DNA of 64,000 nucleotides, taken from NCBI GenBank assembly GCA_900540785.1, contig UQHF01000009.1, forward strand, positions 47,414 through 111,413. The letters run 5' to 3'. Shown one piece after another: positions 26,928-35,791 of the stretch (its first letter is position 1; each line of letters begins with the position of its first letter). A program made the position numbers and the translations under genes. The notes beneath the pieces were generated by a model. That model was not told the origin of the DNA, did no database searches, and saw nothing but the letters and a program-made list of their open reading frames with translations. This DNA is from an uncultured Blautia sp. (GTDB taxonomy: Bacteria > Bacillota > Clostridia > Lachnospirales > Lachnospiraceae).

Positions 26928-27212
26928 GAAAAATAAAGAGAAAGGGGCGGTGATTCCAATGGGAAGGTTACAGATCGGAACTTCATAGGAGCTTGCAGAC
27001 AGCAGGAGGTACAGTTTAGTGAGAGTTTTCGGACTGAAAACTGTAACTTTGGTAGATGAGCTTTTTTTGATTACGGGAAAGGGGGACAGCACATTTTGCT
27101 GTCGCCCCTTGATTATCCCTCAATAAGGACATCCGGACTGTCAACAGCAAGCGTACCCCATTCACTTGTCGTTGACTAGCTCGGCTGGATTTGTTATTTA
27201 AAATAAAGATTA
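26928..27212. other. Intergenic stretch with hairpin; no gene seen
   Basis: This 285-base stretch between DUF1015 and the ABC/FtsX cassette contains no credible coding frame. It holds a TACAGTTT/AAACTGTA inverted pair near 27011-27047 and a strong hairpin at 27081-27108. Its sequence differs in texture from the flanking genes and may be the left boundary of an inserted cassette. No insertion sequence or attachment repeat could be identified. Confidence 0.4.
27081..27108. terminator. Strong hairpin, probable terminator
   Basis: GGGGGACAGCA and TGCTGTCGCCCC pair around a 5-base loop, with one mismatch. The T-tract downstream is short, so termination efficiency is uncertain. It could end DUF1015 transcription or the convergent cassette. 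Confidence 0.5.
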
Positions 27213-29408
27213 TTATATTATATAATCGCTTCGTAATGCTTCAACTAAATTGCTCTCCATGATTTTTTTGCCACCAATATAATAAGCAAGTGCAACAAAG
27301 CCAAAAATCGCTAAACAGAATATCACGATTGGGACAATCGGAGCTTCTCTTAGAAATTCCATTGGGTTTAAATGGCTTGCGGTTATCATAAAGCTTACGG
27401 ATAACACTGTAATCGGCAAAGTGATCAGAATAGGGCGCCCCGCAATTACAAGTGATTCAATAAAGAACATTTTGCGCATACCTTTCGCTGTCATTCCAAT
27501 AGACATATATCTTGCAAATTCCCGTTTTCTTTGCCGAATAAATCCCAGTGTGTTGGAAAATACATTTGCTAATCCGATTATGGCAAGTAGAACACATAAA
27601 CTTCCAATAATCAACATATAGCCTTTCAAGATAGTGTCATTGTCTAATTTTTCCTGAATACGGTTTTCAATCTCGAAAGTATAGCTTTTACCAATGGTCT
27701 CTGAAATTTTTCTTTCTAATCTATTCAATTCAGAAAGTGTTCGGTTTTCTTTTGCTAGTATTTGAATATAAGTGTCTGCTTCGGTATTTCCTATCATATC
27801 GGCTATCTGTTTCCAAACAGAAAGAGGAATAAACTGAACTAATGAATAATTATCATATTCTTCTCTTAAACGAGGGGCTTCTTGTGCAAAGCAGAGTACT
27901 GGAATTGTGGAAACATTCTCTGGTTGGTTTATATTTTGTAGAGTGATGGTCTTTTGCTCCTCTAAGAGATATGGGATATACTCTTTGTCTCTGAAATTAC
28001 TGTTCACGCTATTCCAAATTTTATTCAGTACAATCCCTCCTGTTGTATTTGGTTCTATGCCTATCTGTTCGCAGTATTTCATAAAACTATAATCGTCCAT
28101 AATAACAACAGGACTTTGAATATAATACAATCCCTCTGTGTTGTGGATAGAACTTCCTGTTAGCGTTTCCAAACCGCCTAGTCTGTTTATTTCATCACTA
28201 ATATTTGCTTCCGGGACGACGCAGAGTGAGTCTGCTTTTTGATAGATGATATTACTTGTATTGTTGTTTGAGATTTTTTCTCCCAATGTTAAATTTTCTA
28301 TGCCTGTATCTTTTACTGTTACCATAATGTCCCATGCGTCCTGATACCTTTCAAAATAGGTATGATTCGTACTGATACTAGAAAGAGTAAAAAAGCATAA
28401 CATCAGCGTAAATCCCAAAAAGGAAAACGTCAATGAGAGAGTAGAAGTCCGTAGGGCTTTTTTCTGCGCCTTTAGCGCATTTCCCGCTAATTCACCCTCC
28501 ATTCCAAACAGAATAGATAAAATGTGCGAACTTTTTTTCTTTCTAAGTTGCAATTCCTCGCTGTTTTGTATTGCTGCAAGTGGTGTTAATTTACTCAGTT
28601 TTCTTGCAGGCAGCCATGCAGAAATAAACACTGTTAAAAAAGCAGACAGAATTGTAATGATAAAAATGAATGGGTGGTATGTGAAAATCGCTTCATGCCG
28701 CCCGGATATTCCAGTTGCAAGCATATTTATAATCTGTATTATTCCAAAACTAAGCACAATACCCATAAAACTTCCCACTAAAATCGGCACAATGCAGAGA
28801 GTTGCTGCTTCCTGCAACAAGCAAGTACAAATTTGCCCCGGTGTTGCCCCTATGCTAGAAAAAATACCAAATTGATGAATACGGGCGTTCATAGATACCG
28901 CAAAAGAATTATGTATAATCAAAATCAGAGAAATTGATACTAATATAAGAATTACCAAATAAAATGTTACCAACAATGGCGGTTCTGTATCCTGTGGGTC
29001 ATGTATCAAATATCTTGATAAAAGCAGTTCGTGATAAGATACCGCATAATCCAGTACTCCTAGCTTTTTTGCAATCAATGGCATGTCTTGGTATATCGTC
29101 CTCATGTTTTGGAAATAAACGTCAACCACCATATTTTGATTGTTAGATAAATTCTCATTGATTTCAGCTTTTTCTACATTTGCAAAGTTTTGAATAAGCA
29201 ATATATCGTCTTTGTCGAACATTCCTGTAATACGCCCTTGCCAATCGCCTTCCTCTACAGTAATCTGTTCAATCTCATAAGACCAGAAATTGAAAAACAG
29301 GCAGCAAAACAAGGATAAAAACAGTGCAGATATACCTGCAGCTATAACAATAGATAGGCTAGAAGCCTTGTTCTTTTTGATAAATCCAACCGAATATTCT
29401 TTCCACAT
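27213..29408 (-). CDS. FtsX-type ABC transporter permease
   Basis: This 731-residue permease has an N-terminal helix, an extracytoplasmic domain, three helices near 145-270, a middle helix near 320-345, a second large extracytoplasmic domain and three C-terminal helices. That is the two-FtsX-domain form of antimicrobial-peptide or lipoprotein-type exporters. It works with the ATPase gene 5 bases upstream and is under the adjacent two-component system. Codon choice is noticeably AT-richer than in the purine genes, suggesting recent acquisition. The substrate is not evident; peptide antibiotic resistance is the usual role of such modules. Confidence 0.85.
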   Translation of the reverse strand: MWKEYSVGFIKKNKASSLSIVIAAGISALFLSLFCCLFFNFWSYEIEQITVEEGDWQGRITGMFDKDDILLIQNFANVEKAEINENLSNNQNMVVDVYFQNMRTIYQDMPLIAKKLGVLDYAVSYHELLLSRYLIHDPQDTEPPLLVTFYLVILILVSISLILIIHNSFAVSMNARIHQFGIFSSIGATPGQICTCLLQEAATLCIVPILVGSFMGIVLSFGIIQIINMLATGISGRHEAIFTYHPFIFIITILSAFLTVFISAWLPARKLSKLTPLAAIQNSEELQLRKKKSSHILSILFGMEGELAGNALKAQKKALRTSTLSLTFSFLGFTLMLCFFTLSSISTNHTYFERYQDAWDIMVTVKDTGIENLTLGEKISNNNTSNIIYQKADSLCVVPEANISDEINRLGGLETLTGSSIHNTEGLYYIQSPVVIMDDYSFMKYCEQIGIEPNTTGGIVLNKIWNSVNSNFRDKEYIPYLLEEQKTITLQNINQPENVSTIPVLCFAQEAPRLREEYDNYSLVQFIPLSVWKQIADMIGNTEADTYIQILAKENRTLSELNRLERKISETIGKSYTFEIENRIQEKLDNDTILKGYMLIIGSLCVLLAIIGLANVFSNTLGFIRQRKREFARYMSIGMTAKGMRKMFFIESLVIAGRPILITLPITVLSVSFMITASHLNPMEFLREAPIVPIVIFCLAIFGFVALAYYIGGKKIMESNLVEALRSDYII

Positions 29409-29413
29409 TTTGC

Positions 29414-30094
29414 TTACCTCCGCTTCTGGTCGCTAATAATACGCCCATCTTCTAACGTGATAATACGGTCTGCTTCCAATGCGATTTTTTCATCATGGGT
29501 AACCAAAAGAATTGTCTGCTTCAAATTACGGTTTGAAAGTTTCAGTATATCTATAATTTCTTCTCCATTTTTTCGATCAAGGTTTCCTGTGGGCTCATCG
29601 GCAAATAAAAGAGCCGGACGATAAATCAAAGACCGAGCAATCGCTACTCGCTGTTGCTGCCCACCGGATAACTGGCTGGGAAGAAAATCTAATTTGGGGG
29701 CGATACCCAAAGAACTCACAACCTGTTCAAAGTAGTCCTGATTTGGCTTTCTCTTATCCAGCATAAGCGGCATGAGTATATTTTTTCGGACAGTGAGCGT
29801 TGGAATAAGATTATAGAACTGATAGACTAATCCCACTTTCCTGCGTCTGAAAATAGCAGACTGTGTCTGGTTCATTTTAGATATGTCAGTTTCCTCTATC
29901 ACAACTTCCCCCTCTGTAGGTTTATCCACGCTGCTCAAAATATGCAGAAGTGTAGATTTTCCCGAACCGGACGCTCCTACAATCGCTACAAATTCTCCTT
30001 TTTCTATGGATAAATCAATATGGTCTAATGCTACTACCTGACTGTCTCCAGACCCATAGATTTTTTTTACACCCTCACATCTTAATATTTCCAT
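29414..30094 (-). CDS. ABC transporter ATPase, MacB/LolD type
   Basis: This 226-residue ATPase has Walker A GASGSGKST, a Q-loop VYQFYN, signature LSGGQQQRVAIARSL and Walker B LLFADEPTGNLD. The preferred ATG at 30094 is preceded by AAAGGAG; the frame extends further upstream without a ribosome site. It energises the FtsX-type permease. The pair resembles peptide-sensing or peptide-exporting transporters paired with a two-component system. Confidence 0.92.
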   Translation of the reverse strand: MEILRCEGVKKIYGSGDSQVVALDHIDLSIEKGEFVAIVGASGSGKSTLLHILSSVDKPTEGEVVIEETDISKMNQTQSAIFRRRKVGLVYQFYNLIPTLTVRKNILMPLMLDKRKPNQDYFEQVVSSLGIAPKLDFLPSQLSGGQQQRVAIARSLIYRPALLFADEPTGNLDRKNGEEIIDILKLSNRNLKQTILLVTHDEKIALEADRIITLEDGRIISDQKRR

Positions 30095-30155
30095 GTCACT
30101 TTCTCCTTTCATGAATTGTAAGCCTATATGTAGTATAGCAAAGAAAAGTGACATC

Positions 30156-31343
30156 TCAGTGACTGTATACTTTTATTTCAAAGCAAGCACCGCCAGATTG
30201 CAGATTACGGGCTGTAATTGTCCCATTTTGTAATTCGAAAATAGACCTGGCAAGTGCCAGTCCAATTCCGATTCCGTTGCCTGTAGCACGTTTTCCGCGG
30301 TAAAACCGTTCAAAAAGATGTGGTATGTCCTCTGGATCAAAACCTGTTCCCTCGTCCCAAATTAAGATTTCTGCATATAAAGGATTCTCTGTATAATCAC
30401 AATAAATGCTCCCGCCAGGTCGTGAATGTTCCATACAGTTTTTCAAAAGATTGATAAGGGCTTCCATTGTCCATTCCAAATCACCGGAAAATTCAACGCA
30501 GCCTTTATATGGAATCTCAACGGAAATATTTTCTTTTCGTAACAAATCAATCAAATTATCCGTCGCCAGATTTAATGCTGTGTAAATATCTACCTTTGTA
30601 TTGTTTAGTGATAAAGTTCCTGCGTCAATTTTAGAAAGCGTTAGAAGCGATTCTTCCAGACGGTTTAATCTCTTTAATTGTTTTTCAATTTGTTTTACAT
30701 AATTGCCTGGGGCAGTCTTTTTCATAAGTTGTAAAGAAAGAAAAGCAGCTGTGATAGGTGTTTTGAGTTGGTGGGCGATATTTTCCAGATTTTCAGCAAA
30801 CTGTTTTCGTGCGGTTATCGCCATTTCTTTTGTTTGATAGAGCATGGTAATTGTCTTATATATTTCGTCCTGTAAATGAGAAAAATCATCCTCTTGTGTC
30901 TGCATAACAGTTCCACTAATTCCTAGATTGACTTGTTCCAGGTAATCTGTCAATTCGGCAATCCGTTTACGATTCCTAGTGTCTATGCTCCTTGCTAAGA
31001 GGAAAACGATGCAAGACAATATGAAAAAAAGCCCAAACAAAAAGGCAGAAATATTAAATTGAAGTCCTTTACAAAATTCATTTATACTGTATCCATACTG
31101 TGAAATGAAATTGTTTCCATCTATCGCCTGTTCTGAAAGAAAATGATACTCCTTTAATACAGAAAGTACCTGTTGCTCTGCTTTAGGGTCGGTTTCAATG
31201 AAAATTTCACAAAATGCTGAAATATGTTCAAAGGCAGCCTGTTGGTAGGAATGTATCCAGAACGCTGATATGCAGACCGTACAAAGGAAAATAAAGCCTA
31301 TCGAAAGTACAAGCATTCCTTTTTTTCTTTTTCTTTCGTTCAT
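30156..31343 (-). CDS. Sensor histidine kinase
   Basis: This 395-residue kinase has one N-terminal helix, a short extracytoplasmic loop of about 80 residues, a second helix near 100-125 and a linker. The phosphoacceptor motif NIAHQLKTPITA is near residue 188, and the ATPase blocks NLLKNCMEH, DEGTGF and GIGIGLALARSI follow. The start at 31343 overlaps the regulator stop as ATGA and is preceded by GGAGGAC. It senses an external or membrane signal and phosphorylates the adjacent response regulator. The longer frame to 31391 is not preferred. Confidence 0.92.
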   Translation of the reverse strand: MNERKRKKGMLVLSIGFIFLCTVCISAFWIHSYQQAAFEHISAFCEIFIETDPKAEQQVLSVLKEYHFLSEQAIDGNNFISQYGYSINEFCKGLQFNISAFLFGLFFILSCIVFLLARSIDTRNRKRIAELTDYLEQVNLGISGTVMQTQEDDFSHLQDEIYKTITMLYQTKEMAITARKQFAENLENIAHQLKTPITAAFLSLQLMKKTAPGNYVKQIEKQLKRLNRLEESLLTLSKIDAGTLSLNNTKVDIYTALNLATDNLIDLLRKENISVEIPYKGCVEFSGDLEWTMEALINLLKNCMEHSRPGGSIYCDYTENPLYAEILIWDEGTGFDPEDIPHLFERFYRGKRATGNGIGIGLALARSIFELQNGTITARNLQSGGACFEIKVYSH

Positions 31344-32011
31344 ACGCTGTCCTCCATACGATAACCAAAACTGCGGATTGTTTTCAAACAAGATGGATTA
31401 TGCAGCTTTTCTCTTAATCGTTTCATGGTAACTGTCAAAGTATTGTCATTTACATAATTTCCATTCCTATCCCAAATCTGTTCTAATAACTGTTGCCTTG
31501 TAATAGTCTTTCCTTTATTTTCCATTAACAATAAAAGCAACTGATATTCTGGCTGACTCATTGTGATTGCTTCCTGTTCATAGTAAACAGCCATTTTTTC
31601 TTTATCCAATGCCAAATTATCACAAAACAGCTTTGTCTCTTTTGTCTTTCCTGCCCTACGCAAAAGAGCAAGCATACGGGAATAGAGAATCGTAAGTTCA
31701 AATGGTTTGACAACATAATCGTCTGTGCCACTCTGAAAACCAGAGATAATATCATGTGAATCTCCACGGACAGTCAAAAAAATAATTGGTAAATCAGTCC
31801 ATTTTTCGCGAATCCAACGGCATAATGCATCCCCCTGTCCATCTGGCATATTCCAGTCTAATAAAAGAATAGAGGGGAGAGAGTCTCTTAACGCTATTCT
31901 AATATCATGTATCGTTTTAAAAACTGTCACTTTGCAATTTTGCTGTTCGAGATATTCTTTGACAGACTGTGCAATTATTTCATCATCTTCCGCATAATAT
32001 ACATCTATCAT
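31340..32011 (-). CDS. OmpR-family response regulator
   Basis: This 223-residue regulator has an N-terminal receiver domain with the acidic pair EDDE and the phosphoacceptor aspartate in LLLDWNMPDG near residue 51, and a C-terminal winged-helix domain (about 130-220, SQPEYQLLLLLMENKG, VTMKRLREKL). AAGGAG lies 8 bases before ATG 32011. It probably activates its own four-gene operon in response to the kinase. A degenerate relative of its DNA-binding domain lies just upstream on the other strand (32241-32451). Confidence 0.92.
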   Translation of the reverse strand: MIDVYYAEDDEIIAQSVKEYLEQQNCKVTVFKTIHDIRIALRDSLPSILLLDWNMPDGQGDALCRWIREKWTDLPIIFLTVRGDSHDIISGFQSGTDDYVVKPFELTILYSRMLALLRRAGKTKETKLFCDNLALDKEKMAVYYEQEAITMSQPEYQLLLLLMENKGKTITRQQLLEQIWDRNGNYVNDNTLTVTMKRLREKLHNPSCLKTIRSFGYRMEDSV

Positions 32012-32542
32012 GTTCGTGTTCTCCTTGTATAATAATCTTTTTTTCCGTCCAATAATTTTCTGCTTCTTGAGCGTAATATAATTCATGGTCCACCTTCCGT
32101 TTTCTACAACATTATATTTCGCCAGAACAAAATATACAAGACATACAAATAGAATCATACCCACACAAAGGAGAGAACATAGTTCTATTTTCTAAATTTG
32201 ACGAAATAGAGAAGAGTGGTTGTCTTGCTAAAATGCTTATGTGTCGTTTTTTGAATTTGCTATTTTATAGTATTTATGTGAACATCAGGGGAAGGTTGTT
32301 TTTTCAGAAGAATTATTTGAATCAGTATGGAAAGAAACGTATCTGAATAATAACAATACAGTAATGGTGCATGTGGGAAAAACTGAAGGAACTGGCAAAA
32401 AATCCGAAATTTATTAAATCGATCTGCAGTGTAGGATACGAAAGGATGTAAACAATATGAGAAAACATAGATAAAGCAAAGACTGGTGCTCCGTCAGAGT
32501 TTGAGGAATGTATTCGTGCAAATTACGCGGAATAAAAAGAAA
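32012..32542. other. Regulatory and degenerate region between cassette and regulator genes
   Basis: Apart from the regulator remnant, this stretch contains the AT-rich upstream region of the response regulator and a short open frame from 32486 that looks like the start of a permease (GTG, LRQSLRNVF) but is not sustained. No intact gene is visible. It marks the right boundary of the AT-rich insertion. Confidence 0.4.
32241..32451 (+). pseudogene. Remnant of an OmpR-family response regulator C-terminus
   Basis: Translating this stretch gives a winged-helix end: an LCEHQGKV segment, FSEELFESVWKE, NNNTVMVHVG and, after a one-base shift in an A-run at 32378-32382, LKELAKNPKFIKSICSVGY. There is also a stop codon replacing a residue of the first helix, and no receiver domain upstream. 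It is therefore a decayed VanR-like regulator. It suggests an older signalling locus sat here before, or beside, the present cassette. Confidence 0.7.
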
Positions 32543-32573
32543 AAGATTGAGCGAAGCTGCCCAATCTTTTTTT
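32543..32573. terminator. Intrinsic terminator between remnant and the 173-residue gene
   Basis: AAGATTG and CAATCTT form a stem with an inner AGC/GCT pairing and end in a run of T residues. It lies just beyond the stop of the minus-strand gene at 32582 and can serve as a bidirectional terminator. Confidence 0.7.
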
Positions 32574-32581
32574 CTACCCTG

Positions 32582-33103
32582 TTAAATCTCCGTAATATGC
32601 CCGGTCTCTTTGTTGTATCTGCAGTATTTGCCGTTTTCAGAAATAAACGGCTGGTATGTATTTGTCTTTACATCTTTCAGATACACAATTCCCGTGGCGA
32701 TCATCTGCACAAGTGAAAATCTCTCGCTTAAACTAGAAATCCACTCGTAGGTTTTGGTTTTGGAGGAATCTGCCATGACAAGGCTGTATCCGTCTTCACA
32801 GGGTTCCAGAGAGAAGTAGATTTTTTCCGCTTTGGAAGGCTCTGCAAAAACCTGGCTCTCAATATAAGAGGAAAAATTCTTTTTTACAAAATCATGGAAG
32901 GAATCAAGGGTATATGTGACAGAGGAGACTTCATCTGTGATTTTGTCCCCGCGTTCCAGACGGGTGCGGATCACTTTCAAAACTTCCACGGTCCAGTTGA
33001 TAAAAGAAATGGAGCTGTAGTTCATGCTTTCCAGAAGCTGCTCAATCAGGCGTCTGGAGAGAATATTGGAGCGCACTGCCTCATTGTATAATTCCTGATT
33101 CAT
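32582..33103 (-). CDS. Unknown protein cotranscribed with the PAS/HTH regulator
   Basis: I do not recognise this 173-residue protein. It is soluble, with a mostly helical first half and a beta-rich second half (IYFSLEPCEDGYSLVMA, TYQPFISENGKYC). It follows the YheO-like regulator by 15 bases on the same strand and has a GGGGGATTTTATTATG start similar to other genes of this locus. It may be an accessory of that regulator or a purine-pathway protein. No catalytic motif is apparent. Confidence 0.6.
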   Translation of the reverse strand: MNQELYNEAVRSNILSRRLIEQLLESMNYSSISFINWTVEVLKVIRTRLERGDKITDEVSSVTYTLDSFHDFVKKNFSSYIESQVFAEPSKAEKIYFSLEPCEDGYSLVMADSSKTKTYEWISSLSERFSLVQMIATGIVYLKDVKTNTYQPFISENGKYCRYNKETGHITEI

Positions 33104-33118
33104 AATAAAATCCCCCTT

Positions 33119-33751
33119 CTATTTATTTACGTCAATATAGCTGTAAAGTGTATATTTGGAAATTCCAAAGTAGCTGGCAACCTTGTCTCCGGATTTTGTG
33201 ATAAGAAAAGCGCCTGCGTCATTTAAAAACTGAATGGCAGTTACTTTATCGTCCTTATTCATAAGGGCTACCGGTTTACCCACAAGGGCAACAGACTCTT
33301 CAATGAGATGGTCAAGAAGGTCATTTACATTGTGCGTAATTTCTCTTGGCTTTTCTTCTTTGTTTTCCGGGGTCACAAGAGCATGAAGGGCTGTGTCGAT
33401 CATGGTAAGCCTTGTAATGTCATAATTGATACCGAATACATAGTGAAGGCTTCCGTCATCATCGTGGATATAGAAGGTGCTGCACTTTAAAATTTTTCCA
33501 TCAGAGCTTTTCATCAGATACCCGGTATGGTCTTTCAGCTCTTCATTTTTTTCTTTTCCCCGAATTGCATCAAAAACAGCATTGGAAGGACCGTCTCCTA
33601 CATTTCGGTTTGTTACTTCTCCATTTATAATAAAAACAATGGAATGCTCCGGCTCTTTTGTTTTCAGATCGTGAATGACGATTTCGCAGTCCGGACCAAA
33701 CTGGGAGGCAATTCCCCTTGCAAGCTGTTTCAGCATGGTAAGTCGTCCCAT
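33119..33751 (-). CDS. YheO/DauR-type PAS-HTH transcriptional regulator
   Basis: This 210-residue protein has an N-terminal YheO-like PAS domain (GPDCEIVIHDL near 19, IVFIINGEVTNRNVGD near 38) and a C-terminal DauR-type helix-turn-helix near 168-205 (AIQFLNDAGAFLI, VASYFGISKYTLYSYI). DauR-like proteins control amino-acid catabolism. It sits between the purine cluster and the hydantoinase and is divergent from the latter, so it is the leading candidate for regulator of the whole locus. The ligand is unknown. Confidence 0.85.
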   Translation of the reverse strand: MGRLTMLKQLARGIASQFGPDCEIVIHDLKTKEPEHSIVFIINGEVTNRNVGDGPSNAVFDAIRGKEKNEELKDHTGYLMKSSDGKILKCSTFYIHDDDGSLHYVFGINYDITRLTMIDTALHALVTPENKEEKPREITHNVNDLLDHLIEESVALVGKPVALMNKDDKVTAIQFLNDAGAFLITKSGDKVASYFGISKYTLYSYIDVNK

Positions 33752-33871
33752 TTTTACACCTCCGTATTTATTTCTTCTTTCACTATATCACACCAAAAAG
33801 AAAATAAAAAGATATTTTACAAAAAAATTGACGAAACCTTATAAAAATTGTGAATATATAGAAAGGGCTGC

Positions 33872-33900
33872 TTGATGTATGCCTGAAAAAGTGATATATT
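33872..33900 (+). promoter_or_regulatory. Promoter of the hydantoinase gene
   Basis: TTGATG (33872-33877) and TATATT (33895-33900) are spaced by 17 bases, just before the GGGAGGG site of the gene. A second weak TTGACG element lies at about 33828. The divergent PAS/HTH gene shares this region. Confidence 0.6.
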
Positions 33901-33932
33901 TGAAAAAACGGATATGATGGGAGGGATTTTTT

Positions 33933-35306
33933 GTGAAATATTTACTGAAAAACGGAACTCTTGTATCAGGAGCGGGAACAGAGCAAAAAGATATTCTTAT
34001 AGAAGGGGAAAAAATCGTAAAAATTGCCCCGCACATTGAAGAGGGGGACGCGGAAGAGATCAATGTGGAAGGAAAGCTTCTGTTTCCAGGATTTATTGAC
34101 GGACACACCCACTTTGACCTGGAGGTAGCAGGAACGGTGACGGCAGACGATTTTGAGACAGGAACGAGGGCTGCCATTTTAGGAGGAACAACTCTCGTCA
34201 TTGATTTTGCTTCTCAGGACAAGGGAGGACACACCTTAAAAGAAGGTCTTGAGAAATGGCATAAAAAAGCAGACGGAAAATGTTCCTGCGATTATTCCTT
34301 CCATATGTCTATTGTGGAATGGAACGAGGAGACGGAAAAAGAAATCCAGGATATGATAGAGGAGGGCATTACCAGTTTTAAGCTTTATATGACATATCCT
34401 GCCATGATGGTAGAGGACAGGGATTTATATAAAATCCTGAAAAAACTGAATGAATATGGATGTTTTGCAGGAGTACACTGTGAAAATGCAGGCGTCATAG
34501 ATGCCCTTATTGAAGAAGCAAAAAAAGAAGGACGTCTCGGTCCGGAAAATCACCCGCTTGTGCGTCCGGATACAATGGAAGCAGAAGCAGTCCATCGCCT
34601 TCTGGTGATTGCAAAAGAGGCGGGAGCGCCCGTCATGGTTGTGCATCTCACCAATAAAAAAGCATATGAGGAAATTGTAAAAGCAAGAGAAAACGGACAG
34701 ACGGTGTTTGCGGAGACATGCCCGCAGTATCTTCTTCTTGATGACAGTGCGTACAGCAAACCGGATTTTGGCGGAGCTGTCTATGTCTGTGCGCCGCCGC
34801 TTCGGAAAAAAGAGGATCAGGACTGTCTGTGGAAAGCCCTTGCAAAGGGAGAGATTCAGACTGTGGCAACAGACCAGTGCAGCTTTACGCTGGAGCAGAA
34901 AGCAATGGGAAAAGATGATTTTACGAAAATTCCGGGAGGACTTCCGGGCGTACAGACAAGAGGAACCCTTCTTTATACTTACGGTGTTCGTGAGGGAAAA
35001 ATTACAGTGGAACAGATGTGCCGCCTTTTAAGTGAAAATCCGGCAAAGCTTTATGGTGTATATCCGAAAAAAGGCGCGCTTCTGGAAGGAAGCGACGGAG
35101 ATATTGTAATCTTTGATCCAGAGAAGGAGAGCGTGATTTCCGCAAAGACACACGCGTATAACACAGACAATAATCCGTTTGAAGGCTTCGCTCTTCACGG
35201 AGATATTGACAAAGTCTTTTTAAGAGGAAATCTTGTAGTAGAAGGCGGAAAAGTGGTAAAAGAAAAGACAGGGGAGTATGTGAAGAGGGGGAAACGAATA
35301 AAATAA
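33933..35306 (+). CDS. hydA: Dihydropyrimidinase/hydantoinase-type cyclic amidohydrolase
   Basis: This 457-residue enzyme matches D-hydantoinase or dihydropyrimidinase. Metal motifs are GHTHFDLEV near residue 58, the carbamylated-lysine block TSFKLYMTYP near 148, and CENAGV near 181. It starts at GTG 33933, seven bases after GGGAGGG. In this locus it likely opens a hydantoin-like or dihydropyrimidine-like ring produced from the purine, feeding YgeY and YgeW. It is split from the main cluster by the DUF1015 gene and the ABC/two-component cassette, which suggests insertion into a once continuous locus. Confidence 0.93.
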   Translation: MKYLLKNGTLVSGAGTEQKDILIEGEKIVKIAPHIEEGDAEEINVEGKLLFPGFIDGHTHFDLEVAGTVTADDFETGTRAAILGGTTLVIDFASQDKGGHTLKEGLEKWHKKADGKCSCDYSFHMSIVEWNEETEKEIQDMIEEGITSFKLYMTYPAMMVEDRDLYKILKKLNEYGCFAGVHCENAGVIDALIEEAKKEGRLGPENHPLVRPDTMEAEAVHRLLVIAKEAGAPVMVVHLTNKKAYEEIVKARENGQTVFAETCPQYLLLDDSAYSKPDFGGAVYVCAPPLRKKEDQDCLWKALAKGEIQTVATDQCSFTLEQKAMGKDDFTKIPGGLPGVQTRGTLLYTYGVREGKITVEQMCRLLSENPAKLYGVYPKKGALLEGSDGDIVIFDPEKESVISAKTHAYNTDNNPFEGFALHGDIDKVFLRGNLVVEGGKVVKEKTGEYVKRGKRIK

Positions 35307-35339
35307 TTGGGAAAAACGCTGGTATTTTATGGAGAGAAG

Positions 35340-35564
35340 ATGATGTGTGAGAAAAAAGAATTAAATTTTTCAATTTTTATATTATATAGTCTTGCCGATA
35401 AATGGAAAATGTCCCCGGCTGAAGTGTATAAAATCTTAAATTCCACAGGAATCTTGGATAATTACATCATTGGCTGTTATGATGTGCTTCACACACAGGG
35501 AAAAGAATATCTGATAGAAGATATAACAGAGTTTGTGAGGGAAAAAGGGGGGAATACATGGTAA
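35340..35564 (+). CDS. DUF3791-like small protein
   Basis: This 74-residue protein shows the DUF3791 pattern: an N-terminal LNFSIFILYSLADKWKMSP, then EVYKILNSTG, YDVLHTQGKEYLIEDI and a basic end. Such proteins occur in Lachnospiraceae beside small partners and are sometimes considered toxin-antitoxin-like, without established function. An upstream TTG at 35307 exists, but GGAGAG at 35331 favours 35340 or 35343. It overlaps the next gene by 7 bases. Confidence 0.65.
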   Translation: MMCEKKELNFSIFILYSLADKWKMSPAEVYKILNSTGILDNYIIGCYDVLHTQGKEYLIEDITEFVREKGGNTW

Positions 35565-35785
35565 ATAAAAAGGATCTGGAAGAGGTGTATAAACAAAATC
35601 TGGAAGAGAATATTATTTATACAATAGCGGAAATAAAAGGAATAGAGTTGAGAAAAGCCTTTGATGTTTATTATTCCAGTAAGCTGGCTGAACAGATAGA
35701 ACAAGGACGCTATGGAATAGAGAATATGGACGCAAAATATCTCGCAGAAGATTTAATCGAAAATGAACCGGATTTATTTGTATGA
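35558..35785 (+). CDS. Small partner protein of the DUF3791-like gene
   Basis: This 75-residue acidic, helical protein reads like small proteins commonly encoded with DUF3791 genes (KKDLEEVYKQNLEENI, RKAFDVYYSSKLAEQI, ENEPDLFV). The frame overlaps the previous gene by 7 bases, indicating coupled synthesis. No enzymatic motif is visible. A toxin-antitoxin or regulatory pair is possible from size and overlap only. Confidence 0.6.
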   Translation: MVNKKDLEEVYKQNLEENIIYTIAEIKGIELRKAFDVYYSSKLAEQIEQGRYGIENMDAKYLAEDLIENEPDLFV

Positions 35786-35791
35786 AAAATA

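Noticed and set aside
26928..27212. Insertion sequence at the cassette boundary
   Set aside because: No transposase frame or terminal inverted repeat could be recognised; only a hairpin is supported.
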